Shown here piece after piece: positions 5,060 to 5,288 of a DNA stretch of 5,288 bases (positions are counted from its first letter, which is position 1; each line of letters begins with the position of its first letter). The notes beneath the pieces are model-generated. The model was not told the origin of the DNA. It worked only from the letters and a program-made list of their open reading frames with translations, and ran no database searches. This DNA is from Paracoccaceae bacterium (GTDB taxonomy: Bacteria > Pseudomonadota > Alphaproteobacteria > Rhodobacterales > Rhodobacteraceae). The stretch spans positions 28,467-33,754 of the forward strand of contig JAESQH010000052.1 in assembly GCA_016765235.1 (NCBI GenBank). The letters run 5' to 3'. Made by a program: the position numbers and the translations under genes.

Positions 5060-5288
5060 ATGATAAATCGACGCCAATTTAGCGTTACCGGTTTGGCTGC
5101 TGCCATGTACGGCGTAGCAGCCCCGACACTCGCCCACGAACGCGGCGAACCATATATCTTGCGCGAAGAGTATATGCCACGAGTTGTCCGTCTCAAGACA
5201 GATTTGCCGGCCGGCGAGGTCCATGTGGATCCCAACCAGTTCGCGCTCTACTGGACATTGGAAGACAATCAGGCAATCCGGTATACTG
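5060..5288 (+). CDS. L,D-transpeptidase (YkuD/ErfK family), N-terminal part, cut by the window edge
   Basis: The first 76 residues are visible. The leader MINRRQFSVTGLAAAMYGVA has a twin-arginine pattern (RRQF) and a hydrophobic core ending near PTLA (residue 25), implying export, possibly by Tat. The segment from about residue 41 (VVRLKTDLPAGEVHVDPNQ and then FALYWTLEDNQAIRYT) matches the opening strands of YkuD domains, where a basic lead-in, 'I.VDP....LY' and 'A.RY.VGVGR' are typical. The catalytic His/Cys motif would lie beyond the window, so activity cannot be confirmed. Such enzymes form 3-3 cross-links in peptidoglycan or attach proteins to it. AAGGGA at 5044-5049 lies about 10 bases before the ATG, a little far but usable. 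The gap behind the kinase is 118 bases with a possible terminator, so it may have its own promoter; no clear -35/-10 pair is evident. Confidence 0.75.
   Translation, partial: MINRRQFSVTGLAAAMYGVAAPTLAHERGEPYILREEYMPRVVRLKTDLPAGEVHVDPNQFALYWTLEDNQAIRYT

Overview
The window reads as a chromosomal or plasmid-borne metal-handling (most likely copper) locus from a Gram-negative bacterium, probably an alphaproteobacterium. That lineage call is an inference. It rests on moderate GC content, the style of the OmpR-type regulator and kinase, the periplasmic multicopper oxidase plus c-type cytochrome, and a Tat-like leader on a YkuD-type L,D-transpeptidase. No gene here fixes the genus.

Layout. Positions 3-1178 (+) hold the C-terminal 391 residues of a three-domain multicopper oxidase with every copper ligand visible. 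Its stop codon directly abuts the start of a small membrane-anchored cytochrome c (1179-1664, +). This pair converges on a minus-strand unit. That unit starts with an exported protein combining a Met/His-bearing 13-residue tandem repeat with three EF-hand loops (1955-2623, -). Next comes a very small gene (1812-1928, -) encoding a 38-residue Gly/Met/Tyr-rich single-pass membrane protein behind a near-perfect Shine-Dalgarno sequence. The stretch 1588-1815 (-) stays open in another frame and reads like a membrane segment, but it has no start codon; it may be a gene remnant. A hairpin at 1697-1722 lies in the same place.

The 174-base gap 2624-2797 separates the EF-hand gene from a divergent two-component operon: an OmpR-family response regulator (2798-3532, +) and its sensor kinase (3532-4941, +, one-base overlap). 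The gap holds two exact copies of GATTGTCGCAA whose starts are 42 bases apart, plus an inverted copy with two mismatches. This is a good candidate for the regulator's own binding array, controlling both directions. The kinase's periplasmic domain carries a Met/His-rich patch that suggests Cu(I) or Ag(I) sensing. After a possible AT-rich terminator (4944-4970), the window ends inside the start of an L,D-transpeptidase gene (5060-5288, +).

How the parts may work together (inference): the kinase senses periplasmic metal and the regulator turns on the divergent genes. The oxidase would oxidise Cu(I), with the cytochrome as electron partner. The repeat/EF-hand protein and the 38-residue membrane protein are candidate periplasmic and inner-membrane metal-binding accessories. 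The transpeptidase would link the locus to cell-wall cross-linking, a process known to be sensitive to copper.
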